DNA of 64,000 bases, taken from JBKBRC01 sp046292345 (GTDB lineage Bacteria > Bacteroidota > Rhodothermia > Rhodothermales > Rubricoccaceae). Under the pieces are notes generated by a model. It did no database searches and was not told the DNA's origin. It was given only the letters and a program-made list of their open reading frames with translations. Positions 42,117 to 51,035 of this stretch are shown here, in pieces. The stretch covers positions 1 to 64,000 of the forward strand of contig JBKBRC010000002.1 in assembly GCA_046292345.1 (NCBI GenBank), in the 5' to 3' direction. Numbering within the stretch: position 1 is the first letter of the stretch; the number at the start of each line of letters is the position of its first letter. The translations under genes and the position numbers were made by a program.

Positions 42117-42442
42117 CAGAACGCTCACAAAGAGAGCAGCGGCAGGAGATCGCAGCTTACGTGCGCGTGGGATGGGAGAGGAATATGTGTCCTCATCGGG
42201 TGGAATACCGAGCAAGGGGAAGCCGGACGCTTCACGCTGCCATCGCAGGGTTTAGATAAGGCAGGGGTGGGGCGGCGCACAGGACATATTTGTGTCCTTC
42301 TGGAAATAATATTTGTGTCCGTCTGGAAATAACCGAGCCCACGTGCCGCGCGGCCTGCGCCCAACGGCGCGGCGGGGCCTGTACGCTGTGCGCAGGCCCC
42401 GCCGCTGAACTATCTCCACTTTGGGCTCAGGCGTCCGGGGCC
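42117..42442. other. Intergenic region with AT-rich direct repeat
   Basis: About 326 bp with no convincing gene. It contains the 23-bp direct repeat at 42286-42331 and is visibly less GC-rich than the rest of the window. Confidence 0.5.
42286..42331. repeat. 23-bp AT-rich direct repeat, 2 copies
   Basis: Copies at 42286-42308 and 42309-42331 differ at one base (core atatttgtgtcc-N-tctggaaata, 12 + 1 + 10 bases). Each contains ggacacaaat on the minus strand; a similar ggacacaaaa pair occurs at 9399-9420. Confidence 0.8.
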
Positions 42443-43147
42443 TCAGCCCACCTTCCGGAGCGGGATGGAGGGCTGCACGTCCGGCCGCTCCATCGCGTAG
42501 GGCGCCCACACCTCGGGCGCGGCCCGGTCCATCCGGTGCACGAGCACGTGCGGGACCTGCCCGTTGGCCACGTGCCACAGGTGCCGCTCGGGCGCGTCGG
42601 ACTCCGCGAGGGGGTCCAGGGCGTACGTCACGAGCACGCTGACCTGCTCGGGGCGCACCTGGAGCGTGCGCGCCTCGGGCGAGGCGAGCGTACGCAGGTT
42701 GATCCGGCCCCGCTCGGAAAACAGGCCGGCATCCCACTGGCTTGCCAGAAACAGCACGTCCTCGACGCGGTGGAACAGGTCCGAGCCTCGGAGGCGGTAG
42801 AGCACGTCGGCGCCGCCGACGTCCATCACGGAGGCGTCGCGCGCGAAGTGGCGCCGCGCGTCGCGCGCATCGCGCCCGCCGCCGATCTCGAATGCCACGC
42901 GGCGGAGGGTACCATCCTCGCGCGGCACCTCGACCACGAAGTCCAGCTCGAAGCGCGCCCCGGGGGCCTCGACCGGCACCTCGGCGTGCAGGACCGCGTC
43001 TTCGCGGAGGTACTTCACGAGGTGCCACGCGAACTCGTCGTGCAGCGTGCCCGCATAGGGCGGCGCATAGACCGGGCCGGCGAAGACGGCGTCGGCCCAG
43101 TCGGCGGGCGAGAAGGCGGCAGGGCCGCAGCTGGAGAGGCGGAACAT
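42443..43147 (-). CDS. Hypothetical protein with nuclease-fold-like core
   Basis: 234 residues, no signal peptide. The middle reads HAEVPVEAPGARFELDFVVE, RRVAFEIGGGRDARDARRHF, ARDASVMDVGGADVLYRLRG: a beta-strand/acidic-residue pattern reminiscent of PD-(D/E)XK endonuclease-like proteins (DUF559/DUF2726 style), but the expected Lys after the Glu is replaced by Gly, so activity is doubtful. Divergent from the large propeller-protease gene. No family assigned. Confidence 0.6.
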   Translation of the reverse strand: MFRLSSCGPAAFSPADWADAVFAGPVYAPPYAGTLHDEFAWHLVKYLREDAVLHAEVPVEAPGARFELDFVVEVPREDGTLRRVAFEIGGGRDARDARRHFARDASVMDVGGADVLYRLRGSDLFHRVEDVLFLASQWDAGLFSERGRINLRTLASPEARTLQVRPEQVSVLVTYALDPLAESDAPERHLWHVANGQVPHVLVHRMDRAAPEVWAPYAMERPDVQPSIPLRKVG

Positions 43148-43321
43148 GGCGAAGACCGAAAGCGGAGGTCGGGAAGAAGGCGCGGCGCGGTTGGCACGCG
43201 GCCGGACGGGCAGGCCGCCGGAGCGCTCTCGTGCGCGCGTGCGACAAACTGCGACCCGGAAGTGCCATCGACATGTCACACCCGAATGCCTTTTATTCCG
43301 GCCGCCCCTGCCCCTTCCCCC

Positions 43322-46300
43322 ATGCGCCGCCTCCTGCCGCTCGCCTTCGCCCTCGCGGCTCTCCTGACGGCTCCGCGCCCCGCCGCCGCGCAGGGCTTCG
43401 TGACGTTCAACGACCGCAACCACCCCGAGCTTCGCTGGCGCGAGGCCGAGACGCCGCACTTCCTGATCCTGTACCCGGATCGCCTCGAGGGCATCGAGGC
43501 CGAGGCGGCCGCCGTGGCCGAGGCCACCTACGAGGCGCTCTCGGCCACGCTCGGCGTCACGTTCGACCGCAAGATCCGCGTCTACCTCTCCGATGAGGAC
43601 GAGATCGCCAACGGCCTCGCCGTCAACCTCGGGCGGGCGGGCTTCACCAACATCTGGGTCAACGTCAACGAGGCGGCCGAGATCTGGACCGGCGACGCGA
43701 AGTGGCTGCGCAAGGTGCTCGCGCACGAGATCGCGCACATCTTCCACTTCCGCGCCATCCGCTCGCGCTGGGGCTTGGCCGAGAACCTCATCGCCGACCC
43801 CATCCCGTCGTTCTGGGCCGAGGGGCTCGCGCAGTACCTGACCGAGCGCTGGGACGCCCAGCGCGGCGACCGCTGGCTGCGCACGGCCGCCTTCGAGGGG
43901 CGCCTCTCCTACACCGACGGCACGAGCGCGCAGAACGGCCGCCTGCTCTACGCGAGCGGCAACAGCCAGGTCCGCTTCCTGGCCGAGCGCTACGGCGACT
44001 CGACGATCGTCAAGCTGCTCCGGCACCGCACGCCGACCATCCCCGGCATGGGCGGCGTGCACGACTTCTACCGCGCCTTCCGGGCGACGCTCGGCAAGCC
44101 GTACGCCGAGTTCTACGAGGAGTGGCGCAAGCACGTCGGCGTGCACTACTTCACGCAGGCCGGGCAGATGGAGCGCCTGGACTCGCTGCGCAACCGCCCC
44201 CTCCCGATTCCCGGGCAGGTCGTCTACGACGTCGCGTTCAGCCCGGACACGCTGCGCCTGGCCGCGACCGTGCTCACGTCGCTCGACCGGCCCGTGCGGC
44301 GGCTCTACGTCATGAACAACCCCGGTCGCCTGCCACCGGCGCAGCGCCAGGCGCCGCGCGCGCGCGGCGTGCGCGTGCTCGCCGAGGGCGCCTTTGCCGG
44401 CCCCATCGCGTGGCACCCCGACGGCCAGCGCATCGCCTACGCCCGCACCGTCCGCGGGCGGCACGGCTCGCTGCTCAATGACCTGTTCGAGGTGGACGTC
44501 GCCTCGGGCCGCGAGCGCCGCCTGACGCGCAACCGCCGCGCGCTCAGCCCCACCTACAGCCCCGACGGCGCGCGCCTGGCCTTCGTCGGCTCGGCCGGCG
44601 GCACGGCCAACCTCTTCCTGCTCGACCCCGCCACAGGCGATGAGACGCCCCTGACGCGCTACGCCGGCGACGTGCAGATCACGAGCGCGCGCTGGCAGCC
44701 CGGCGGCAACCGCATCGCCTACGCCGTCTTCGACGCCGATGGCCGGCGTGCCCTCCGCACCGTCGACGTGGCCACGGGCGAGGACGCCGAGTGGCCCACC
44801 GGCCTCGACGTGCCGCTCGCCTTCCGCGACGATCGCAACCCGGTCTGGCGGCCCGACGGCGGGGCGCTCGCCTACACGTCGCTCCGCGACCTCGCCCCGA
44901 ACGTGTTCTCGGCCTCGGCCCCGGCACCCCGCACGCCCGCGCTCGCCGCCGCGCTCACGGCCGCCGCGCGCCCGGCCGCCGCGCCGGAAACCATGCTCGC
45001 CGGCATGGCGACGGCCGACACGGCGACGGCCGACACGGCGACGGCCGACACGGCGACGGCCGACGCGATGGTTACCGACCGACGCGCGCGCGCTGCCGGC
45101 GCGACCGTCCGCCCCGTACCCCGCCTCGAGACCCCTCCTGCACCCGAGGAGACGCGCCGGACGGCCCTCTTCGGCGGGGCGACGCTCCTGGACTGGCTGC
45201 CTCCGGACAGCCTCCACGCCGACGGCCGCTTCGTGCTGCTCGCCTCCGAGACCAAGCGCCGCGACCGCGTCTTCGTCGTCGACGCGGCACGCCGGCCGGC
45301 GCTCGCGCCTGACTCGGCCGCCGTGCCGGCGGCCTACGCCGCCTGGACGACCCACCAGCCGCCCTTCCCGATCGCGGACGACATCCCCCCGGATCCCTCG
45401 CTCATCCTGCGCCGCGGTCCCTACCGCAGCCTGCGCAACCTCACGCACGCGCTCACGCTCCCCCTCCCCTACCTCGACCCCGAGCAGAACGACTACGGCG
45501 TCTTCGCCACTTCGCTCTGGCTCGAGCCGCTCGCCAAGCACCAGCTCTTCCTGCTCGGCGGCGTCTCGGTGACGCGCTTCTCGGACATGTCCTTTCTCCT
45601 CGCCGAGTACGTCAACCGCCAGCTCAAGCCCACGATCTCGGTCAGCCTCTACCGCTTCCCGAGCCCGTCGAGCTTCTATGGCGGGCGCCTGCTCGTCGAG
45701 AACCTCACCGGCGGCGACGTCTCGGCCACCCTCCCGCTCGACGTGACGACGCGGCCCTTCCGGACGCTCCTCGCCGGCGCGCGCCTGCGCTACGCCTACG
45801 CCGAGCCCTACGAGCTCGACCGCTTCACGGAGCTCGACGCCGCCGGTGGCTCGCTCCCGCTCCCTCAGAAAGGCTTCCGCGCCGACGCCCAGCTCGGCCT
45901 CGCCTACAAGTTCCAGCGGCCCTACCGCCTCAACGTCATCGACCCGCTCGACGGGACCGGCGTGCGCCTGCGCGTGACGGCCGGCGCGCCCGTGCTCGGC
46001 GCCGACAACCGGTTCGTCCGGCCAGACCTGACGGCTTACCACATCACGCGTCCCATCGGGTTCGGCCGGCTCTTCGTGCGCGGCCGCGCCACGGCGCAGT
46101 TCGGGCGCCAGCTCGCACAGGACTACGTCGGCCTCTCGCGCTTCGACGACATCGACGTGCAGGTGCCGCTCGTGGGCGCGCTCACGCTCGACGACGCCGA
46201 GCGCGTGCGTGGCTACCGGCGCTACGCCGTGGGCACGCGCGTGCTCTTCGGCTCGGCCGAGTACCGTCTCGGGCCGCTCTTCGACCTCCAGACGAACCTG

Positions 46301-46567
46301 CTCGGCGTGCTCCGGCTCGGGCCGGTGGCGCCGGCGCTCTTCGTCGACGGCGCGATGGTCTGGACGGGCGCCAACTACACCGACGCCGTCCGGCGCACCG
46401 GCTTCGGGGCCGAGCTCAAGAATGCCCTCACCTTCGGCGGCTTCAGCGTGCTCCAGGCCGTCGGCGTGGGCGTGCCCTGGAGCCGCGCCGAGCGCCTGTG
46501 GGAGGGCACGATTCGCCGTGACGAGGTAGACGTGTACTACCGCGTCCAGGCCGCCGTGCCGTTCTGA
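43322..46567 (+). CDS. Exported metalloprotease/beta-propeller/outer-membrane barrel protein
   Basis: 1,081 residues; signal peptide ending AAAQ. Residues ~35-290 form a peptidase-MA-like zinc domain with VLAHEIAHIFHFRAIRSRWG and FWAEGLAQYLTERW. Residues ~300-530 are TolB-type propeller blades (YDVAFSPDTLRLAATVLTSL, ISPTYSPDGARLAFVGS-like LSPTYSPDGARLAFVGSAGG). A low-complexity Ala/Thr linker has four copies of ATADT (15-bp units near 45003-45062). The last ~330 residues look like a 16-strand-type outer-membrane barrel ending YYRVQAAVPF, a C-terminal Phe typical of such barrels. Probably anchored in the outer membrane with soluble domains in the periplasm. Confidence 0.8.
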   Translation: MRRLLPLAFALAALLTAPRPAAAQGFVTFNDRNHPELRWREAETPHFLILYPDRLEGIEAEAAAVAEATYEALSATLGVTFDRKIRVYLSDEDEIANGLAVNLGRAGFTNIWVNVNEAAEIWTGDAKWLRKVLAHEIAHIFHFRAIRSRWGLAENLIADPIPSFWAEGLAQYLTERWDAQRGDRWLRTAAFEGRLSYTDGTSAQNGRLLYASGNSQVRFLAERYGDSTIVKLLRHRTPTIPGMGGVHDFYRAFRATLGKPYAEFYEEWRKHVGVHYFTQAGQMERLDSLRNRPLPIPGQVVYDVAFSPDTLRLAATVLTSLDRPVRRLYVMNNPGRLPPAQRQAPRARGVRVLAEGAFAGPIAWHPDGQRIAYARTVRGRHGSLLNDLFEVDVASGRERRLTRNRRALSPTYSPDGARLAFVGSAGGTANLFLLDPATGDETPLTRYAGDVQITSARWQPGGNRIAYAVFDADGRRALRTVDVATGEDAEWPTGLDVPLAFRDDRNPVWRPDGGALAYTSLRDLAPNVFSASAPAPRTPALAAALTAAARPAAAPETMLAGMATADTATADTATADTATADAMVTDRRARAAGATVRPVPRLETPPAPEETRRTALFGGATLLDWLPPDSLHADGRFVLLASETKRRDRVFVVDAARRPALAPDSAAVPAAYAAWTTHQPPFPIADDIPPDPSLILRRGPYRSLRNLTHALTLPLPYLDPEQNDYGVFATSLWLEPLAKHQLFLLGGVSVTRFSDMSFLLAEYVNRQLKPTISVSLYRFPSPSSFYGGRLLVENLTGGDVSATLPLDVTTRPFRTLLAGARLRYAYAEPYELDRFTELDAAGGSLPLPQKGFRADAQLGLAYKFQRPYRLNVIDPLDGTGVRLRVTAGAPVLGADNRFVRPDLTAYHITRPIGFGRLFVRGRATAQFGRQLAQDYVGLSRFDDIDVQVPLVGALTLDDAERVRGYRRYAVGTRVLFGSAEYRLGPLFDLQTNLLGVLRLGPVAPALFVDGAMVWTGANYTDAVRRTGFGAELKNALTFGGFSVLQAVGVGVPWSRAERLWEGTIRRDEVDVYYRVQAAVPF

Positions 46568-46589
46568 GCAACCCCTTCCGGACCGAGCC

Positions 46590-46622
46590 GCCCGGGCACC
46601 GCCCGGGCACCGCCCGGGCAGC
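46590..46622. repeat. 11-bp tandem array, 3 copies
   Basis: gcccgggcacc at 46590-46600 and 46601-46611, partial at 46612-46622, between the convergent propeller-protease and lipoprotein genes. Each unit is self-complementary (gcccgggc) and could form hairpins. Confidence 0.85.
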
Positions 46623-46631
46623 CGTCCCCGG

Positions 46632-47117
46632 TCAGGGGTTTTTTTCGACGTAGCAGAACACGACCGCGCGGATCGCACGCGGGGCCTCGTCTTCGGCGCC
46701 GGCAGCGAGGCGCGCGTCGGCGGCGACGATGCGGGAGTAGCGGTAGACGTAGGCTTCGGTGCCGGCGTAGAGCACGGCCAGGCGCATCGTGTCGTCCCCG
46801 GCGGCGCGCCAGGCGAGCGCGCGGCGCGCGTCCGAGACCGCCACGTCGAACTCGCCGGCGCGGGCCGTGCCGTCGCGCTCGATGGCCTCGAGGCCGGTGC
46901 CCCAGAGTTCCTCCCCCTTGGTAACGCGCGGATCCTTGCACACGAGCGCAGGATCGGTCGTCTCGTAGTTGTCGTAGCGGTCGGGCGAGACGCCGGCCTC
47001 AGAGACGGGCTTCACACCGGGCGGGCTCGAGCCCGAGGGCGGCGGGAAGCCGACGATGGCCGTGTCGCAGGCGGCAAGCGCGAGCGTGCCGAGAAGCGCA
47101 GACGCAAGACGGAGCAT
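46632..47117 (-). CDS. Hypothetical lipoprotein
   Basis: 161 residues from ATG at 47117; lipobox LAAC after a short signal. Mature part: Pro/Ser-rich linker, then a compact domain (YETTDPALVCKDPRVTKGEE, YVYRYSRIVAADARLAAG) with two cysteines. No family recognised. Confidence 0.7.
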   Translation of the reverse strand: MLRLASALLGTLALAACDTAIVGFPPPSGSSPPGVKPVSEAGVSPDRYDNYETTDPALVCKDPRVTKGEELWGTGLEAIERDGTARAGEFDVAVSDARRALAWRAAGDDTMRLAVLYAGTEAYVYRYSRIVAADARLAAGAEDEAPRAIRAVVFCYVEKNP

Positions 47118-47352
47118 GGCAGAAGCGGAGGGAGGCACCCGGAGGAGACGCGGAGGCAAAACCGCCACGTCCGAGCCAGAGATCGCCGCGCCGCACGTTT
47201 CGCGCCAACGCGCGCGCAGGCCGTAGCGCGCACGTTACCGGCTTGATATTCAAAGCTTTCGACCTTTCCCCCTGCCCGCACGACGTCTGCCCAATAGGAG
47301 GTAGAAACGGACCCTTCCGGCCCGCTTTCGCAGGCGCCGAGAGGCGGCGGGC
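47118..47352. other. Upstream region of the lipoprotein gene
   Basis: 235 bp with no gene; presumably the lipoprotein promoter. An AAGCTTTG (minus strand, near 47250) resembles the -7 box with one mismatch but has no TTG at the right distance. Confidence 0.35.
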
Positions 47353-48576
47353 TCAGAGGTACGGAGACTGCACGGCGGCCTGCGCCAGGCGCGCCGTGTC
47401 GCGCGCGATCACGAGTTCCTCGTTGGTCGGGACGACCCACGCCTGCACGGGGCTACCATCGGCCGAGATGCAGGCCTCCTGCCCGTCGGCGGCGGCATTG
47501 CGGGCCTCGTCGAGCACGAGGCCGAGGCCGTCGAGCCCGCGGAGGATCTGCGCGCGGATGGGCGCGGCGAACGTGCCGATGCCGGCCGTAAACACAACCG
47601 CGTCGGCGCCGCCGAGGACCGCCATGTAGCGCCCGATGTAGGCGCGCGCGCGGTAGCAGAACACGTCGATGGCCTGCCGGCAGCGCAGGTCGCCGTCGGC
47701 GGCCTGCGCGAGCAGGTCCCGCATGTCGGCCGCGTAGCCCGAGAGGCCGAGCAGGCCCGAGTAGCGGTTGAGCATCGTGTGGAGCTCGGCCAGCGTCAGC
47801 TCCTCCTTCTCGACGAGCTCGAAGAGCACGCTCGGGTCCAGATCGCCCGAGCGCGTGCCCATCACGAGCCCCTCGAGCGGCGTCATGCCCATCGAGGTGT
47901 CCACGCTCTGCCCGTCGCGGATGGCGCACGCCGAGCAGCCGTTGCCCAGGTGCAGCGAGATGATGCGGCTGCGGCCCTTCTCGAGCCCGGCCAGCTCGTA
48001 GACGCGGCGGCTGACGTAGTAGTGGCTCGTGCCGTGGAAGCCGTAGCGGCGGATGCGGTGCCGCCGGTAGAGCCGGTTGGGGAGCGCGTAGAGGTACGCC
48101 TCGGGCGGGATCGTCTGGTGGAAGGCCGTGTCGAAGACGGCCACGTGAGGTACGTCCGGAAAGGCGTCCCGCGCCGCCTCGATGCCCTTGAGGTTGGCCG
48201 GATTGTGCAGCGGCGCCAGGTCAAACGCGTCGCGGATGGCCTCGGTCACCTCGTCGTCGATGAGCGCGGCGGCGTTGAAGCGCTCGCCGCCGTGCACGAC
48301 GCGGTGCCCGACGGCGCCCACCACCGGCCGCTCGTCGCCCTCACCGAGCGCCGGGTGCTCGCGGAGCTGCCCGAGCAGCCACGCCAGCGCCGCGCCGTGG
48401 TGCGGCGCGGCCAGGCTGTGCCGCCGCGCCTTCTCCGCGCCGGCGCGGAACGAACCGAGCGAAGAGACCGCCCCGATGCGCTCGACCTGGCCGGCGGCCA
48501 GCGTCTGCCGGCTCTCGGTATCGAGCAGGTCCATCTTGAGCGACGACGAGCCGGCGTTGATGACGAGAACGTTCAC
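47353..48576 (-). CDS. ackA: Acetate kinase
   Basis: 407 residues from GTG at 48576. VNVLVINAGSSSLKMDLLD, GHRVVHGGERF, AVFDTAFHQTIPPEAYLYAL, GFHGTSHYYVSRR and HLGNGCSACAIRDGQSVDTS are the ASKHA-fold signatures of AckA, converting acetyl phosphate and ADP to acetate and ATP. No pta is adjacent. Transcribed from its own region after hom. Confidence 0.96.
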   Translation of the reverse strand: MNVLVINAGSSSLKMDLLDTESRQTLAAGQVERIGAVSSLGSFRAGAEKARRHSLAAPHHGAALAWLLGQLREHPALGEGDERPVVGAVGHRVVHGGERFNAAALIDDEVTEAIRDAFDLAPLHNPANLKGIEAARDAFPDVPHVAVFDTAFHQTIPPEAYLYALPNRLYRRHRIRRYGFHGTSHYYVSRRVYELAGLEKGRSRIISLHLGNGCSACAIRDGQSVDTSMGMTPLEGLVMGTRSGDLDPSVLFELVEKEELTLAELHTMLNRYSGLLGLSGYAADMRDLLAQAADGDLRCRQAIDVFCYRARAYIGRYMAVLGGADAVVFTAGIGTFAAPIRAQILRGLDGLGLVLDEARNAAADGQEACISADGSPVQAWVVPTNEELVIARDTARLAQAAVQSPYL

Positions 48577-48724
48577 GGGGGCGGGGGCTTGGACGGGCAG
48601 GGCGCGGACGCGCACCCCAACGCCGCCGGCCGCGCTGGGCTCCCGGGCTGCCCGGGGGCAGCGAGCCGCCGCAGCGGCTTCAGCACAGCTTCGCGCGCCT
48701 CCGTGCGTCGCGCGCCTTGGGGCG

Positions 48725-49822
48725 TCACGCAGCGAGCCGGGCGCTCGCCGGCGCGACCACGCGCGTGGCAATGTCGAGCACGTCGGCGAAGACGCCGGCC
48801 GCCGTCACGGCCGGCCCGGCGCCGGGCCCCTGCACCGTCAGCGGCGAGCGGGCGTAGCGGTCGGTCGTGAGGCGGAGCAGGTTGTCGGTGCCGCCGAGCT
48901 GGCCGAGCGCGCTGCCGGCCGGGACGGCCTCGGTGCCGACGCGCAGGCGGCTCTGCTCGAGCCGCACTACGTAGCGTAGCACGCGCCCCTCCCGGCGCGC
49001 CGCCACGGCGCGCGCAGCCCAGGCCGCGTCGAGCGCCGGCAGCGCGGCCAGGAACGCCTCACGGCCCACGCCCCGGAGCGCCTCCGGCACGAGGTTCTCG
49101 GCGGCGACGTCCTCCCGCTCGAGCACCAGGCCGGCTGTCCGGGCAAGGATCAGCCCCTTGCGGACGACGTCCTCGCCCGAGAGGTCGTCGCGCGGATCGG
49201 GCTCGGCGTAGCCGGCGGCGACGGCCTCGCAGACGGCTTCGCTGAACGGCACGCCGGCCTCGACGCGGCTGAACAGGTACGTCATCGTGCCACTGAGAAC
49301 GCCCTCGGCGGCGCGCAGCCGATCGCCGGTGGCGACGAGGTCCTGCACGACGCGGATCACCGGCAGCCCTGCCCCGACCGTCGCCTCGTAGCGGTAATGC
49401 GCGCCGCCGGTGGCGGCGGCCGCGAGCAGCGCCTCGAAGTCGGCCTGCCGGCGCGTGTTGGCGAGCTTGCTCGGCGTGGCGACGTGGACGCCGGCGGCCA
49501 GCAGACGCCCGTAGAGATCGGCGACGGCGGGGCTGCCGGTAGCGTCCACGAACACCACCGGCGGCCCGAGCGCCGCCAGCGCGGCTGTCGTGCGCGGCCA
49601 GTCCGGTTCGCCCCCGGCCTGCACGGCTGTACGCGCCGCGGCGGGCTCGAGGCCGCGGGGCTCCCAGGCATGCCCGCGCGTCGTGCAGGCGCCCACGAGC
49701 CGGAGCCGGGGGTCGCCGACGGCCGCCAGCTGATCGAGCAGCGCCGAGCCGACGTCTCCCACCCCGGCCAGGTAGACGGCCAGCGTCGGGGCGGGAGAGG
49801 GAGAAAAGCCGTCGTGTGTCAT
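48725..49822 (-). CDS. hom: Homoserine dehydrogenase
   Basis: 365 residues. Nucleotide-binding VYLAGVGDVGSALLDQL, VFVDATGSPAVADLYGRLLA, HVATPSKLANTRRQADFEAL and the catalytic segment EGVLSGTMTYLFSRVEAGVP, AGYAEPDPRDDLSGEDVVRK. Monofunctional, resembling the C-terminal half of ThrA; no ACT domain. It makes homoserine for the acetyltransferase encoded upstream, closing the metY-metX-hom unit. A 17-bp array fills the junction with metX. Confidence 0.93.
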   Translation of the reverse strand: MTHDGFSPSPAPTLAVYLAGVGDVGSALLDQLAAVGDPRLRLVGACTTRGHAWEPRGLEPAAARTAVQAGGEPDWPRTTAALAALGPPVVFVDATGSPAVADLYGRLLAAGVHVATPSKLANTRRQADFEALLAAAATGGAHYRYEATVGAGLPVIRVVQDLVATGDRLRAAEGVLSGTMTYLFSRVEAGVPFSEAVCEAVAAGYAEPDPRDDLSGEDVVRKGLILARTAGLVLEREDVAAENLVPEALRGVGREAFLAALPALDAAWAARAVAARREGRVLRYVVRLEQSRLRVGTEAVPAGSALGQLGGTDNLLRLTTDRYARSPLTVQGPGAGPAVTAAGVFADVLDIATRVVAPASARLAA

Positions 49823-49823
49823 G

Positions 49824-49891
49824 TCTTCGGGGGGCGTAGCTCTTCGGGGGGCGTAGCTCTTCGGGGGGCGTAGCTCTTCGGGGGGCGTGGC
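49824..49891. repeat. 17-bp tandem array, 4 copies
   Basis: tcttcggggggcgtagc at 49824-49840, 49841-49857, 49858-49874 and 49875-49891 (one change in the last). It runs from 1 bp upstream of the hom start codon to 6 bp short of the metX stop, filling the junction. Confidence 0.95.
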
Positions 49892-49897
49892 AACCGG

Positions 49898-50956
49898 TCA
49901 GGCGGCGCTCGCCGGCGGTTCCGCGAGCAGGCCGTGCTCGGCGAGGAAGGGCCTCATCGCCTCGGCGAGCTGCGCGAAGGCGACGAGGAAGGCGTCGTGG
50001 CCGAAGGGCGTCTCGAGCTCGGCGTACGCGCCGCGCCGGGCGAGCGCGGCCAGCGCGCGCGGCTCTGCCGGCGGGTAGAGCAGATCCGACGAGAGGCCGA
50101 CGGCCAGGAGCGGGACGTCGAGGGCGCCGAGCACGGCCTCGGGCGTGCCACGCCCCGCCGCCGCGTCGTGGCGGTCCATCAGCTGCGTCAGGCGGACATA
50201 GCTCGCCGCGTCGAACCGTCCGACGAGCTTGCGGCCCTGGTAGCGGAGGTAGCTCTCGACGGCGAAGGCCTCGGGGTCGCCGTCCTGGCGCGCGCGGCCG
50301 AAGCGGTCCTGGAACAGGCTCGGGCTGCGGTAGCTCATCATGGCCATGGCCCGGGCGGCCGCGAGCCCCGCGGCGGGCGGGTCGTCCGGGGGGTAGTCTC
50401 CGCCGCGCCACTTCGGATCGGCGTAGATGGCCTGCCGCTGCGCCTCCGAGATTCCGATCTGCCACGCCGAGTGGGCGTACCCGACGGCCACGACGACGGC
50501 CGCACGGACGCGCCCGTCCGTCAGCGCCCACTCCAGCGCCTGCATCCCGCCCATCGAGCCGCCGAGGGCGAGCGCGACGCCCTCCACCCCGAGCGCGTCG
50601 AGGAGGCGCCCGTGGAGGCGCACGGTGTCGCGCACGGTGACGAGGGGGAAGCGCCCGCCGTAGGGCCTCCCCGTCGCGGGGTCTACCGAGCGCGGCCCTG
50701 TCGTGCCGTAGCACGAGCCGAGCACGTTGGCACAGACGATGAAGTGGCGGCCGGGGTCGAGCGGCTGGCCCGGGCCGAAGAGCCCGCCCCACCAGTCGGC
50801 CGCGTCGGGCGTGCCCGTGAGCGCGTGGCAGACCACGACGGCGTTGTCGCGCGCGGGGCCGAGCCGGCCCCACGTGCAATACGCCACCTCGGGGCGCTCG
50901 AGCACGAAGCCGGACTCGGTGACGAACGGCTCAGAGAAGCGGTAGATCGCGGGCAC
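49898..50956 (-). CDS. metX: Homoserine O-acetyltransferase
   Basis: 352 residues from GTG at 50956. Alpha/beta-hydrolase fold: VVVCHALTGTPDAADWWGGL, the nucleophile in ALALGGSMGGMQALEWAL, RAMAMMSYRSPSLFQDRFG, SSDLLYPPAEPRALA (Asp) and FGHDAFLVAF (His). Transfers acetyl from acetyl-CoA to homoserine, producing the substrate of MetY. Confidence 0.95.
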   Translation of the reverse strand: MPAIYRFSEPFVTESGFVLERPEVAYCTWGRLGPARDNAVVVCHALTGTPDAADWWGGLFGPGQPLDPGRHFIVCANVLGSCYGTTGPRSVDPATGRPYGGRFPLVTVRDTVRLHGRLLDALGVEGVALALGGSMGGMQALEWALTDGRVRAAVVVAVGYAHSAWQIGISEAQRQAIYADPKWRGGDYPPDDPPAAGLAAARAMAMMSYRSPSLFQDRFGRARQDGDPEAFAVESYLRYQGRKLVGRFDAASYVRLTQLMDRHDAAAGRGTPEAVLGALDVPLLAVGLSSDLLYPPAEPRALAALARRGAYAELETPFGHDAFLVAFAQLAEAMRPFLAEHGLLAEPPASAA

Positions 50957-51035
50957 GCGGGAGAGGGACGGGCAAGGGGCAAGAGGCAGATGGAGAGGCG
51001 TGGGGCGCGCGGCCGCACGCCCTCCGGCACTCCGG

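Noticed and set aside
40809..42442. Mobile element or genomic island
   Set aside because: The patch has decayed genes and inverted repeats, but no transposase, integrase, att-like duplication or tRNA boundary is visible.
42443..46678. 1,411-residue antisense ORF opposite the propeller-protease gene
   Set aside because: High GC keeps opposite frames open; it lacks any domain, and the plus-strand gene has clear motifs throughout. Only its last 235 codons, from ATG 43147, form a plausible protein.
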